NCBI RefSeq assembly: GCF_905220565.1
Contig: NC_059406.1
Location: 14,952,001-15,016,000, forward strand
From: Melitaea cinxia
Taxonomy: Eukaryota; Arthropoda; Insecta; Lepidoptera; Nymphalidae
Reading direction: 5' to 3'
DNA length: 64,000 nucleotides
Translations under genes and position numbers: made by a program
Shown: in pieces, positions 21,370-32,984 of the stretch
Position numbering within the stretch: position 1 is the first letter of the stretch
How the letters are laid out: the number at the start of each line of letters is the position of its first letter
Notes under the pieces: model-generated
The model's input: only the letters and a program-made list of their open reading frames with translations
Told to the model about the DNA's origin: nothing
Database searches by the model: none

Positions 21370-22520
21370 CAAATTTGTAATTTTTTAACCGACTTCGAAA
21401 AATGAGGAGGTTACTCAATTCGACTGATTCGATATATATTTTATATTTTTTTATTTATGTTCGGGGATAACTTTTTCGTTTATGAACCGATTTTGATAAT
21501 TCTTTTTTTGTTGGAAAGAAGATAACCCCGGTGTAGTACCATGCTAAGGAAACCAGGATTTGATAATGAGATCTCGAAAATCTGCATAACTTTTACTGGG
21601 TGCATCGATTTTGATGTTTTTTAATTTAATCGAAAGCCGATGTTTATCATGTAGTCACATTTAAATTTCATTCAAACCCGATTACAACTTTTTGATTGAT
21701 CTTTGATAATGCGTATTTACTTGACTATTTTTACGTCTACCTACGTTGTATTACTTGTCGATATAATTGAAGTTAGTTTTTTTCGTTTGCCTGCAAACAC
21801 AATTATATTAACACACTTATTAGATAACAGTTTATTATCTAAGATTCATTAGAACAGTATTCACTGTGCCCCGTTCCATAGTGCCCCATAAGGCCAACGT
21901 TTCAAACGAGTTTTATAAAAAGTTAGGTTAGTTTTTGAACTTTCCACACAATTGTCTCAAATAGACAAAATGATTAAGATTAATGAAAAAAAAATATCAT
22001 TTACCTATTCTTTAAACTTTTTTATTAAAAAGAAAGTACTTTGAAAAGAAATCTTAACTTTTGAACAAGAATTATTGTGTTTGCTCGCAAACGAAAAAAA
22101 ACCGACTTCAATTACATCGACGAGTAATACAACGTAGATCGACGAAAAAATAGTCAAGTAACTACACGTTATCAAAGATTACTCAAAAAGTAGATATCAG
22201 ATCTCAATGAAATTTATATGTGACCAAATGATAAATATCAGCTTTCGATAAAATTAAAAATTATCAAAATCGGTACACCCAGTAAAAAGTTATTACGGAT
22301 TTTCAAGAGTCCCTCGGTTTCTCTGGGATCCCATCATCAGATCCTGATTTCCTTATCATGGTACCAAACTAGGGATATCTTCTTCTCCAACAAAAAAAGA
22401 ATTATCAAAATCGGTACATCCAGTAGAAAGTCATGCGGTATAATACAACGTAGGTCGACGAAAAAAGCGTCAAGTAAAAACGCATTATTAGATATAACTC
22501 AAAAAGTAGTTGTTAGATCT
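21370..22520. repeat. Two family F copies in inverted orientation
   Basis: The left copy (21370-21800) ends in TTACTTGTCGATATAATTGA, then GTTTGCCTGCAAACACAATT. The right copy (22075-22520) starts TTGTGTTTGCTCGCAAACGA, then AAACCGACTTCAATTACATC. Both share the TATCAAAATCGGTACACCCA, GGGATCCCATCATCAGATCC and AAACTAGGGATATCTTC blocks. Other family F stretches: 23540-23710, 28210-28510, 45285-45660 and 48010-48610. These hold no gene. Confidence 0.7.
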
Positions 22521-22655
22521 CAAATAAATTTCATCATTACAGCCTATACAGTCCACTCCCGAGTAGAAATTTTTTCGTCTTCCTTAGAAGGACCGGACCA
22601 GGCATGCCTGATCAGGACTAGAGAAGGCATGTAACGCAGATGATTGGTCTGGACC

Positions 22656-22720
22656 TGATCAGGATGAGATGAGATTTCCTGATCTGGACCTGATCAGGAA
22701 ATCTCATCTCATCCTGATCA
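22656..22720. repeat. Perfect 29-bp-arm palindrome
   Basis: The arms at 22656-22684 and 22692-22720 are exact reverse complements around a 7-base loop, TGGACCT. The arm ends are TGATCAGGATG and ATTTCCTGATC. Confidence 0.9.
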
Positions 22721-23132
22721 GCGGGTTCGGTTCGGTCCTTTTAAAAAACACGAATGTACCTATATTTTTGAAAAAAATGTTTAACAAAAAAAAAGCGAAT
22801 TGATATAAATATGTATTAACATAAATATTATAATATTTATTTCCGTTTATTTTTTCCAATGTATTATTTATATATGTTTTTACTTTAAATATTAATTATT
22901 TTTATTTATTTTTATGTTATTAATTAATTATTATTATTAATTAAATTTTATGTATTAACTTCTAATGATTAACTACTAACTACTATTTCCTATTACTTAC
23001 GACTGCTCCACTGTGTAGAAATGGACTCCCTGCTAGATTGTCCTGATAACTGTATATATACTAAGTGCGCTTAAAAACATTAATAGCGCGATTCAGGCTC
23101 AGTTCGCGTCATTTCTTTCAGGCCATCCTGAT

Positions 23133-23420
23133 CTGGACCGGACCAGGTCCTGATCCAGTATGCCTTACCATACTTGTTAATATTTTACATCAGGCTAGCC
23201 TTGTCTGGACCGGACCTGGTCCTGATCCAGTATGCCTTACCATACTTGATTATATTTTACATCAGGCTATCCTTGTCTGGACCGGACCTGGTCCTGATCC
23301 ACTATGCCTTACCATACTTGATTATATTTTATATCAGGCTATCCTTGTCTGGACCGGACCTGGTCCTAATAGAGCTTGCCGGATCAGGCATGCCTTATTC
23401 TATCCTGATCCGGTCCAGAT
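23133..23420. repeat. 72-bp tandem repeat, four units
   Basis: Units start at 23133, 23205, 23277 and 23349 with CTGGACCGGACC and contain GGTCCTGATCCAGTATGCC and TTACATCAGGCT. As 72 is divisible by three, frames stay open across it. The resulting 171-codon frame (23065-23580) is best explained as an artefact. Confidence 0.9.
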
Positions 23421-24634
23421 ACATGATCTGGTTGAGCCTGACCTTTTTTCTACTCGGGCTGCTGGACATAGGCCTCCACAAGTTTACGCCAAAAATAACG
23501 TGAACTCATGTGTTTTGCCCATAGTCACCACAATAAATTTAACCACACTACACCAAATAAATTTAAATGGGACCAAATGACACACACCAGCTTTCGATTA
23601 AAAAAAAATTGTCGAAATCGGTCCGCACGGTCAAAAGTTCTGAAGTAACATACATAAAAAAATGCAGTCGAATTGAGAACGTCCTCCTTTTTTGGAAGTC
23701 GGTTAAAAATGGAATATTTTTCTATTCACAGTTCCATCGTTGTCACGCCGCCATATTTCACTACGTCCTCGTTTGACGCAGGACGCGCTGTAATTGATCG
23801 AAGCATGACCACACGAATTAGTGTAGAATTCAAATTTTTATCGACACTGTTTCATAGTGTCCCGTGTTCCTTGTTCCCCAACTCAATAGTTGATCCGATG
23901 AAGCAAATTAATATAATCGGATGCCAGCCTTAGTTTAAAAGAAATATTTACATGCGTTAAATATTTTTTTGCTTAGGTAGCAAATAGTACTAAAACAGTA
24001 CTGAGTAAGTAGCAATATTACAAATCAAATATTTCACGACACACGACACGACATGGGTCTCAGAAAAAAAGCTTTTATGAGAGTGGGGGTTAGAGATGAT
24101 ATTGATGCTGCCAGATGATTTTGAGAATGAGAAAGAAAATCGTAATTTTGCTCTTAACCTTAGATAAAAAAAATGAAAAAAATAAAAAAATTTTTTTATT
24201 GGTAATTGTATATTATTAAAATCATCCACGCCTTCCAAAATGCGACGATGTTCTAAGGTATCGCTCGTTTTGCACTTCACTAGTTTTCTCGCTATTCGCT
24301 TATGACGTCATCAGCGTGTCGTCTATACTTGACAACGGCGTGTAGAGAACGGATTAATGACTACGCGCTAGAGATGCGCCAGATTTGAGATATCAGATTT
24401 ATTATGGCGATTTGATTGATTTTAGTTTATTTGATTTTTTATTCATTTGCTATTTATGTGTTAGCTGATGATAGTTTTATGTTTTTTACCTTTTGTTTTA
24501 TTCAAATATCAAATTATTTATAGAAAATGTAACAAGTTTGAGTTGAATTTTGAATAGCTAATTGCAAAAATGACTAGTAATTATGATATTTTTTAAAGTG
24601 CAATAAAGAATATATAAATCATCTATACCATTTT

Positions 24635-24860
24635 GACTAGCCCGTTGGTGCAGTTTGTAGTGACTACAGGTCAGCAGGTGCTTTCTGCTCCGGAGGTTAT
24701 GTGTTTGATTCCCACCCCGAGTCTGGGTATAATATATATTTATTTATATGTGTATTATTTATATGTATGCTTATCAAAAAAAAAAAAATATAGCTATACC
24801 AGTCAGCTGTTACCTATAACACAAGCATTAAGTTGCTTACTTTAGGAACAGATGACCGTG
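24635..24860 (+). repeat. tRNA-derived SINE (family C)
   Basis: Head TAGCCCGTTGGTGCAGTTTG (A box region) and GTTTGATTCCCACCCC (B box), then an AT-rich tail with TATTTATATGTGTATTA. A second copy is at 30196-30420, and a reversed B-box region is at about 47495-47530. Confidence 0.65.
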
Positions 24861-25949
24861 TGTGTATGTTGTAAATATTTATTTATTTATTATTTATTTA
24901 TACCTCTTGCGTCACATCCCTAGCGGTCAACTATAGACGACTTCGGCGTTCGGGACATATCATTTACGTGGAATAAGAATGCATGTTTTTATTTCAATGT
25001 TTCTCAGTACGTGTAGCTCTAAAATACTTGTTTTTTATACTCAAATGTTGCGGGGATATTCTATTTTCATAAATGTTGAATTAAAATACTAGAAACATTT
25101 TTTTAATAATTTTATTTAATATTTTTGTGGTCCGGGTTTTTTGTCACCTATAGACGTCGCTGGCGCACAGGACTCGCGAGCCCTTGTCAAGTATAGGTGA
25201 CTACGGCGGTCAAAAGGTTAATCCGCTAAAATTGAGAATAAATAATAAGAATAGAGATGTGACACAAATCAGTTACACAGATAACCTATATCCCTATATG
25301 ATATGCGGTAATATGCGGCTACTAGAAGTATTGCCAGCGCTTATGTCTCCAAGCCAGGAGTTGATAACGTTACCAATTTCCTTATATTGTGTAAATTTTT
25401 TTCAATACATTTTATATCGTTTACATTTATTAACGTTAAGTTTTACCGATTAATAGAATTATAATTATAACGATAACGTTGCCTCTGACCTCACTAAATA
25501 ACGATATTTTTACCGAGAGAGAGAGACAAGAGGTATCACATCACTCATCACTTCGACATTGCCTGTCCAAGAAAAATTATTAAACTCAACGCGCGGGAAT
25601 CCGCACCACTTTACGTAACGTGAGGGATTGATAAGAGCGGCAACAGTACGAGGCAAATTTTTTATTACATCATCTAAATATAATATTATAATAAAAATAA
25701 GTTGTTCACGACAAATGGATTTTCCATAGTGTTCAAATTTAATTCATTTGTATTTACAGAACTAGCGACATACCCTGGCTTCGCACTAATGCAATGCCGA
25801 TACTAAACCTAAAATATTAAATAAAATTAATATAAAATATACGCAAAAAAATATGTTTATTTACGACATCACATTAGAAACCTCTAAAACTATCAGTGTT
25901 TCTCTACTATATTATCGATGTATTATACATATAAACCTTCCTCTGGAAT

Positions 25950-26180
25950 CACTATTTATTTATTTATGTATTTATACTTTATTGTACAACACAATTACAT
26001 TTTAAACATTAAACAGATTTAAAAACATTTACAGACTGTGAAGTACAATGGGCGGACTTATGGCTATTTAGCCATTTCTTGCAGATAACCCAATTTCTAT
26101 TTACTAAAGAAAACCGCATCAAATCCGTTGCGTAGTTTTACAGAACTAAGCATACAGACAGCGGAAAGCGATTTATTTTA
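25950..26180 (+). repeat. LINE 3'-end repeat (family I)
   Basis: Begins with a TTTATTTATTTATG run and ACTTTATTGTACAACAC, then AGTACAATGGGCGGACTTAT and TAGCCATTTCTTGCAGATA. It is the reverse complement of the pattern at 32505-32665 and 54545-54690, where TTGTCTGGAAGAAATGGCTA leads to GTGTACAATAAAG and a TAAA-rich tail. These look like 3' ends of one non-LTR family. Confidence 0.6.
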
Positions 26181-26414
26181 TACTAGGTATATACTATATA
26201 GTGATAGACAAGAAAATCAAGAAATATAATAATGGAAACACTATAACTGTTTACTTAATCTTTTTTGTCAAATGTTATTGACATTATCTGTCAATTTGCT
26301 TTCGTCCATGGAGCATTTCTCTATGCTCCATGCTTTCGTCTTTCAGTTGCACGTGGACTGAGAAACTCAAATAGTTTAAATTTAATTTTCATGTGATAAA
26401 ATAAACTTACAACG

Positions 26415-27719
26415 ATGTCGAAGAAAATAAAACATTTAGTTGTGGATACGAACGCTTTTATCAAAGCGGCTAATTTACAGGATATCGCGGAATCTATATA
26501 CACAATTCAAGAAGTTGTCGATGAAATTACTAATGATAGGCAGCGGCGAAAACTCGTGGTGTTACCTTACGATTTGAAAGTTAAAGATGTTTTCACGGAA
26601 AACATTAAGTTTGTCACGGATTTTTCGAAGAAAACTGGTGATTATACGAGTCTTTCGGCCACTGATATTAAAGTGATAGCGTTGACATATCAATTGGAGA
26701 AAGAAATTATCGGATCAGAGCACCTGAAAACGGATCCTACAATGCAGAAGACCGTCAAAGTATATGGCGTACGCGACTCTAACACTAACACAACAAATGA
26801 CACAGTTCAAAAAGAAAATCCCACAAACCCTACTACCGATTGTAAGGTAGAAAACAGAGAAAATATCAGAGACAACACAGATGAAACAGCATCTAATACA
26901 GAGGAATCTAATGATAACAATATCAACGAAAAACCACATGTGGAAGACAATGAAAATGACATCAATAACGTACTAGATGAGGAAATTGCAGAACAAATAA
27001 AGAACATGGACTTAAGAGATGACAAAGAAGCGGACGAGTGTATTGTAAAAGTATCTGACGAAGAGTCTGACAGTGAAGAAAGTGAGACAGAGTCTGATGA
27101 CAGTGACGGAGGAGAATGGATCACACCTAGTAATTATAAAGAGAAGCAAAAAGAGATAGAGCAAGGTGTGTTTGAGGATAAAAATGTTGAAGTAGCTTGC
27201 ATAACATCAGACTTTGCTATGCAAAATGTACTGAAACAAATTGGTTTAAACGTAACATCGAGTGATGGCAGAGTTATTAAACAAATCAGGACGTTTATTT
27301 TCCGTTGCACTACTTGTTTCAAAACTACTAGTGTCATGACCAAACTGTTTTGCCCCAAATGTGGACATGCGACGCTTAAAAAGGTAGCAGTAAGTGTAGA
27401 TGACGAGGGCAACCAACATATTCACATTAACGGCAGAAAACCTCTGACAGCAAGAGGTAAAAGATTCAGTTTACCCACTCCAAGAGGAGGACAGCATTTC
27501 CAATATCCTATACAAACCGAAGACCAACACATACACAAGAGATTTGCTACAAAAATAGGTAGAAATAAAACAAATGCTCTTGATCCGGATTACACAGCGG
27601 GATTTTCACCTTTTGTTATGAGAGATGTCAACTCAAAATCTGCAGTTTTAGGTGTTCGGGCCAATAGACAAGATATCAAGTACATGATGAAACATTATTC
27701 TAAGGGAAAGAAAAAATGA
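26415..27719 (+). CDS. NOB1: RNA-binding protein NOB1, 20S pre-rRNA endonuclease
   Basis: A 434-aa single-exon gene. The N-terminal PIN domain has LVVDTNAFI with Asp11, the EVVDEI segment with Glu33, Asp36 and Glu37, and SATD with Asp84, giving the acidic residues expected for metal-dependent RNA cleavage. The segment KKTGDYTSLSATD is a family signature. A long acidic Ser/Glu/Asp/Asn linker (about 120-235) is followed by a zinc ribbon with Cys298, Cys301, Cys313 and Cys316. The C-terminus is basic (SKGKKK). NOB1 cuts 18S rRNA precursor at site D in late cytoplasmic pre-40S particles. Human NOB1 is slightly shorter (412 aa), the difference lying mostly in the linker. A poly(A) signal AATAAA is at 27787-27792. 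The gene is divergent from YTHDC2 and convergent with FAM172A, with only 145 bp between the stop codons. It lacks introns, unlike the other complete genes here. Confidence 0.96.
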   Translation: MSKKIKHLVVDTNAFIKAANLQDIAESIYTIQEVVDEITNDRQRRKLVVLPYDLKVKDVFTENIKFVTDFSKKTGDYTSLSATDIKVIALTYQLEKEIIGSEHLKTDPTMQKTVKVYGVRDSNTNTTNDTVQKENPTNPTTDCKVENRENIRDNTDETASNTEESNDNNINEKPHVEDNENDINNVLDEEIAEQIKNMDLRDDKEADECIVKVSDEESDSEESETESDDSDGGEWITPSNYKEKQKEIEQGVFEDKNVEVACITSDFAMQNVLKQIGLNVTSSDGRVIKQIRTFIFRCTTCFKTTSVMTKLFCPKCGHATLKKVAVSVDDEGNQHIHINGRKPLTARGKRFSLPTPRGGQHFQYPIQTEDQHIHKRFATKIGRNKTNALDPDYTAGFSPFVMRDVNSKSAVLGVRANRQDIKYMMKHYSKGKKK

Positions 27720-27786
27720 TATACTTTTGTATTAAAATTTGTAAAATATATATTATCACATAAGTAGTAACATTTGTCTCACAAAG

Positions 27787-27792
27787 AATAAA
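27787..27792 (+). terminator. NOB1 poly(A) signal
   Basis: AATAAA 68 bp after the NOB1 stop. The convergent FAM172A stop is only about 70 bp further on, so the two 3' ends probably overlap. Confidence 0.65.
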
Positions 27793-27864
27793 ATGGCACT
27801 GTATAAATACCAACTTTTGTGCTTTAAATTAAATTTATAATTATTATAAGCGCACTTATTATTT

Positions 27865-30800
27865 TAGTTATTAATATTTATGATTTCATTTGCATTCTTC
27901 TTTTAACTTTTCATCAAAAAATTTAAAAACTGAGTCAATACACGAGGAAGAAGTCATTTCATGTTTTGGATGACCTGAAATTGAAAGAATAAATTATAAC
28001 AACAAAAAATATGGGATTGATAATTCTATTGCAAAGTTCTAATTATTATGAATGCAATTTAAGTGATAAAAAGAACTTAAAAGCAATAAAAAAAACAGTA
28101 ACAGCTACACTAGATCAAAACCTCTTCTATATATAAAATTTATAAAGAATTAAAACACTAGAAAAAAATGCAACAAATAGTTCTATTTTGTATGAATTGA
28201 ATGATTCAGTCTTTTGTAAAGAGTAATTAAGTTTGCTCACAAATGAAAATAAACAGACTTCATTATACATTGACAAGAAATACAATGTAGGTAGTTGAAA
28301 AAAAAGGCAATTAAATACCCATTATTAGGAATAACTCAAAAAGTACTTATCAGATCCAAATGAAATTTAGTTGGAACCATATGACAAGCACCAGATTTTC
28401 ATAAAAAAAGGATTATCCAAATTAGTGCACTCAGTTAAAAGATACAAGGGAACACATAAATAAAAATTACTCAAATTGACAACCTGCTCTTTTTTGAAGT
28501 CAGTTTAAAATATACAAATTTCAAAAATAAGAAGCCTTTAAGTTTAATACCTGCTGAAACTCTACAAACATCGGAGTCAGGTGTTTTCACAGGACTATCT
28601 AGGGGAGCTGAACTCGATACCCAGTTCTTTGTCACCTGAAACATTTACATGAATTATTAATATCTATCTTCTAATATTATTATTACTAAAAATTTCGTGT
28701 CATGATGTATGGTAGCGATAAACTTCGAAAGTACTGAACCAATTTTTATAAAATTTGGAAACATCTGTAATTTGGTACAACTTGGGAGATAAGGTAGTTT
28801 TTATCTCAATTATTGATTTCAATATTTGTTAGTGCAAATTAAATGTTTATTATACGACTATAGTGTGTATTTATTGGTTAGTTCTATAGAATCCTAATAG
28901 ATGGCGGTTTGGCATCTAAATTGCACAGATATCCGGTAGGTGGCGCTGTATTTCTGTTTCTAGATTATAGGCACATAGTACATTGTAACAGTAGCAAATT
29001 TATAGGTGGCACGTTTGAATATATAATTTACATATATTTTAATAAATTATAATTACTGAGCCACAGAAACACGTCACCATCACATAAGTTTTTTTATTTA
29101 TTTTAGAAATTTTCATTCAAACAGGTGTTGAACTAATAGGTATCTTAAAAATGTTGGAAAACCCTGAAATCATTTTTTTTTTGGAACAAAGTTCCTTAGG
29201 GCAGGCTTGACATTTGGCTGGGCGAGCGAACTGAAAAAATGTGATACTAAAACCGTAAGAAAAATATATAACGGAAGTGACGTAATATCAGTCATACGAC
29301 TGTATTATATCGACACCAACAATTTATACTACGCCAATTCGATTTTTCGATAAGTTTGTTTTTTTAATGCGAACTTAATAAAATGTGTTTTTATATGTAA
29401 TAAAAAAAAAGTGAAATTGCTATGAATAAATTAACTATTAAAGTTACCAAATTTCAAAAAGGTTTCTTAATTAATATAAAAGGTATCACGTTTTTCCCTT
29501 TTATAAGCCTCTATTGTAAAGTTCACTTTTAAGAGTTAGCTTAGTATAAATTGCTGGTGTCGATATGACGTTAGTAAAACTAAAATATTACTAGTAAACT
29601 TTGTTTAATTATTTGTAATTTTATAATGTCGACAGACAATAGTTTGAATTATTATTATTATTTTGTTTGATTTATTTTATTTTACGGTATTTGTTGTTTT
29701 CTAAAATACTAAATTTCCTAAATATTTTTATGTACTTAATTAAAAACCAATCAACAAAATTTAAAAAAAATCAAGAACTAGAAAATATATACAAAATGCA
29801 AGTTTTTTTTTCAAATTCTTTTGCTTCTATACTATCTGAAGAAACTTCGTTCCTACCTGGTGTCCCATGACACCACATAATTTTTTGTTTAATTTTTGCT
29901 TATAGCTTATGCAAATAATTATTTATCATTGCAATAAAATAATAAAAGTTTGTTTTGTTGATGAATTGACACTCACTATATTAGTGTTAGAATACTTTTG
30001 TTTTTATAATGTTTCATAAACTTTCGTTACTGTTTGATTAATGTTAATGTCATTGAAAAATAATTTAAATGGAAATTGAAATAATTACGAAACTAATGTG
30101 AAAAATCGCTAAATATATGTTTTCACCATCAATTTTACAAAAAACTTGAAAAAATCATTTTAAAGAAAATTTATAATTTAAATATGTTATAATTTGACTA
30201 GCCCGTTGGCGCAGTTTGTAGTGGCCTGCTTTCTGTTCCGCGGGTAGCGGTTTCGATTCCCGCCTGAGTCTGGGTGTAATATTTGTATTTAAATATTACA
30301 TATGTATTATGTATTTCTATGTATATTTATACATAAAAAAATAGTTCTGTAAAACAAGCATTAAGTTGCTAATAATCATAGGAACAGACGACTGTGTGTG
30401 TGTGTGTTATAAGATATTGATTTATTTATTATTTAAATTCAGATTGTCAGACCATTGATTGTTCGATCCCTGAACATGATTAACATTTATATTGGCCATA
30501 TACATGTTTGTTGTTGTCGGGGCGTTTGTGCTTGTATACTGTATGTGTATCCGGACAGCAACATAGGAGAAAATCCTACTTTTGGCATTGAATCTGAAGC
30601 GTTTATCTTTATATAGTAACTAGCTGACTCCGCAAATGTTGTTTTGTCATATATGTTAGTAACCCCCTTAATCCCCCCCTTATATCTTAGGGGCATGAAA
30701 ATTAGTTGTTGAATGATTCTCAGATCTACCTGATATGGACACAAAATTTCATAAAAATCGGTCCAGCTGTTTCGGAGGAGTCTTTTAACTAACTTTGTGA

Positions 30801-32821
30801 CATGAGACTTTTATATATAAGATACAAGACCATTTTTGTGCTTATATTTGGTGTAAATTTTATATGATGGTTGCAACTTATTATGATCATTACATAGTAT
30901 AAAACAAAGTCACTTCCTGCTGTGTGTATGGTTACATCTTTAAAAGTATGCAATGGATTTTGATGTAGTTTATTTTAAGTACAAAGAGTAATTCCAGAGG
31001 AAGGTTTACATGCATAATATAGTAGAAGAATAGTAATAGTTTTGCAACCTTAAGAAGCCTGGGGGGGTTGCTAGTGTAAAAATTAAATCTATAACTTACT
31101 TTTTTCAAATGTTCAGATACTTTAACACCCGAAAAACTGTGGACAGAATCAGTGAACGCCACAGCTTTCACCCTTTTTTCAAACTGCTTTTTCTGTTTTT
31201 CTGATAACATAACAGTTAAAATACCGCCATAACTATGTGCCACTATCAAAATAGAGGTGGCTTTTGTATTTTGTATGTATTCCTCCCATACATATTTAGC
31301 ATGTTCTTCTGAGCTACCACTGTGTGGTATCTTTTTGTCTCGCCTGTAGTTGTCATTTGAATTAAGAACCATTATACCATACCCTCTGGCCAGTCCCTGT
31401 CTGATGTATTGAAATTGAGTGCCAGTGTCTAAACAATCATTGATAATTAATCTGTAACATCATGTTTTTCTATATAATATTATGTATTTTAATTAAAAAA
31501 GAATATCATTTTAAAATCAATTAGCAGTATGGTGAAGAATATAAAAAATGTCTCAAAAGAAACGTTTTTAAAAATGTCTCCAAAAACTGAATTGTTAGTT
31601 TTGATAAGATATACTTGTCTGAAAAAATATCCCAATTTAAATTAAATTATTGTAAACATAAATTTTTTTAATATAAAATGAATTTTTGTCAATAAATACT
31701 TACGATCGAGCCCATTGCCCTGCCCTGACTGCACCTGACCCATGTATTAATACCATTAAAATGTCTTTCTTGTCATAATCCTTTGATACAAAAATAAATG
31801 TACCATTATCGCCTGTACTTCCTTTTGGTACTGGCAGCTTTACTAAGTTCTCCTGTGTTTGAAGCAGATGGTATATGTGATCAGTGATGGCTGCACCGAT
31901 TATTTCATAATGAGCTTGACACTCTTGATGATCATCACTTATGTTAAACTGAAAGGGTTCATCACCTGGCTGGCCATTCTCATTGATTTTTCTTAGTTGT
32001 CCATCTATGACAGAGTATAAATTAATTCACATCACTTCAGCCTATCATAGTCCACTGCTGGACATAGGCCTCCACAGTAACCATGCTGGGCAAGCGGGTT
32101 GATGACCGCAGGGTTGGCTTTGTCTCAGCCTATGTATTTCGAACCCAGCAGTTAGATGGTTATCCCGCCATTGGTCAACTTTATAAGTTCCAAGATGATA
32201 GTTGAACAGTGTTATCCCTTAATCGCCTCTTACGACACCCATGGGAAGAGCGGGGGTGGCTATATTCTTTACTACCGTAACCATACAGCAGGCAGCATAA
32301 ATTAATAAAAATCTCTAAATTTAATAAAGCTATATTTTGAAACATATAGACGCAATGTCGTATTAACCAAAAAATTTTAAGTTTTTAAAACCCAAGTAGG
32401 AAAAATAATAAAATCAATGTTCAGAATGTTACCTTTAGAAAATTAAAAAATAATTGCATGCAATTAAGATCATTTAAAGTATTATATAAGTTTACATCTT
32501 TAATAATAAAGTCTGCGGTTGTCTGGAAGAAATGGCTAATTAGCCATAAGTCCGTCCATTGTACTTCACTGTCTGTAACTATCTTTATGCTTTGTTTGTA
32601 ATATATTTGTGGTGTACAATAAAGTATAAAATAAATAAATAATAAATAAATAATAAAGCGGAAAAATTAAAAAGAAAGTTCGTACTGGCATTAAATCCAT
32701 AACCCAAGTCTTCTACACTTTTAGAAGACATCATTACTGTAGATAAACTATTCTTTGTGCCGTTTGTAAACTTTCTTTTAACCAATAAAAGTGACCTAAG
32801 TCCTTCACGTAATTTGTTCAT
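27865..32821 (-). CDS. FAM172A: FAM172A/ARB2A-like protein (Arb2 domain, alpha/beta-hydrolase fold)
   Basis: Exons 32686-32821, 31704-32004, 31100-31451, 28551-28635 and 27865-27974 join in frame to 984 nt (327 aa). Features: NENGQ near residues 53-57, LIHGSGAVRAGQWARS 131-146 and VAHSYGG 216-222 with the nucleophile-elbow Ser219, then AFTDSVH, NWVSSSAPLD and a final FKFFDEKL. These match vertebrate FAM172A closely, in order and spacing. The insect protein lacks the long charged insertion between the NxNY and EEHAKYVW segments. Vertebrate ARB2A links AGO2 and chromatin to co-transcriptional splicing and has been described in nucleus and ER. That role is carried over from the family, not shown here. 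Intron 3 holds SINE and LINE debris and intron 1 a family A repeat. The first exon predicts a basic N-terminus with no clear signal peptide. Confidence 0.92.
30196..30420 (+). repeat. tRNA-derived SINE (family C) copy
   Basis: TAGCCCGTTGGCGCAGTTTG, then GGTTTCGATTCCCGCCTGAG, followed by the same AT-rich body and GGAACAGACGACTGTGTGTG. In FAM172A intron 3. Confidence 0.65.
30435..30590 (+). repeat. SINE-like repeat (family D)
   Basis: Contains TTGTTCGATCCCTGAACATG, then TTATATTGGCCATATACATG and GTGTATCCGGACAGCAACA. Related copies at 59080-59290 (B box AATTCGATCCCCGCACATGA) and 60550-60720. Confidence 0.55.
30630..30825 (-). repeat. RTE-like 3'-UTR repeat (family E)
   Basis: Contains ACAAAATTTCATAAAAATCG, then GTCCAGCTGTTTCGGAGGAG, next to TTTTATATATAAGA and a GCTGACTCCGCAAATGTTG end. 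Similar stretches: 57560-57765 (minus), 59305-59630 (plus), 62215-62405 (minus), and more diverged ones near 14890-15128 and 56340-56535. Confidence 0.55.
32035..32285 (+). repeat. Dispersed repeat family A copy in FAM172A intron 1
   Basis: CAGCCTATCATAGTCCACTG, then CTGGACATAGGCCTCCACAG; body ends CGACACCCATGGGAAGAGCG and GGTGGCTATATTC. An internal part (GTGAACTCATG) is missing. Confidence 0.7.
32505..32665 (+). repeat. LINE 3'-end repeat (family I)
   Basis: TTGTCTGGAAGAAATGGCTA, AGTCCGTCCATTGTACTTCA, GTGTACAATAAAGTATAAAA and an (AATA)n tail. In FAM172A intron 1, about 20 bp from the exon 1 donor at 32686. Confidence 0.65.
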
Positions 32822-32984
32822 GAGTTTTAATATATAAAAAGCCCCTAATAATCAAGTGTTTATCGTGTTTATCACTTGTTTTAGTTATAGTTATTGTCCA
32901 TTTTATTCATAGTTTTTTGACAGCTCACACCCATGAAGATTGGTATTGTTTATAAATAATAATGTACTTCATGGACGGGTACCG

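Larger units (their letters stand above)
20905..25217. mobile_element. piggyBac-type element, TTAA target duplication, no transposase
   Basis: TTAA at 20901-20904 is followed by CCTTTTGACCGCC (20905-20917). The exact inverse GGCGGTCAAAAGG (25205-25217) is followed by TTAA (25218-25221). Both ends also have nearby G/C-rich blocks (CCATGACGTCATTGTCACGA near 21200; ATGACGTCATCAGCGTGTCG near 24303). The 4.3-kb interior holds no transposase frame but is packed with other repeats: 21370-22520 (family F), 22560-23460 (72-bp tandem repeat), 24635-24860 (SINE). Its left end is 87 bp upstream of the YTHDC2 start codon. Confidence 0.7.

Noticed and set aside
23065..23580. 171-codon plus-strand frame with repeats of WTGPGPDPVCLTILDYIL
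   Set aside because: It is fully explained by a 72-bp (24-codon) tandem repeat in non-coding DNA, with no start context or splice support.
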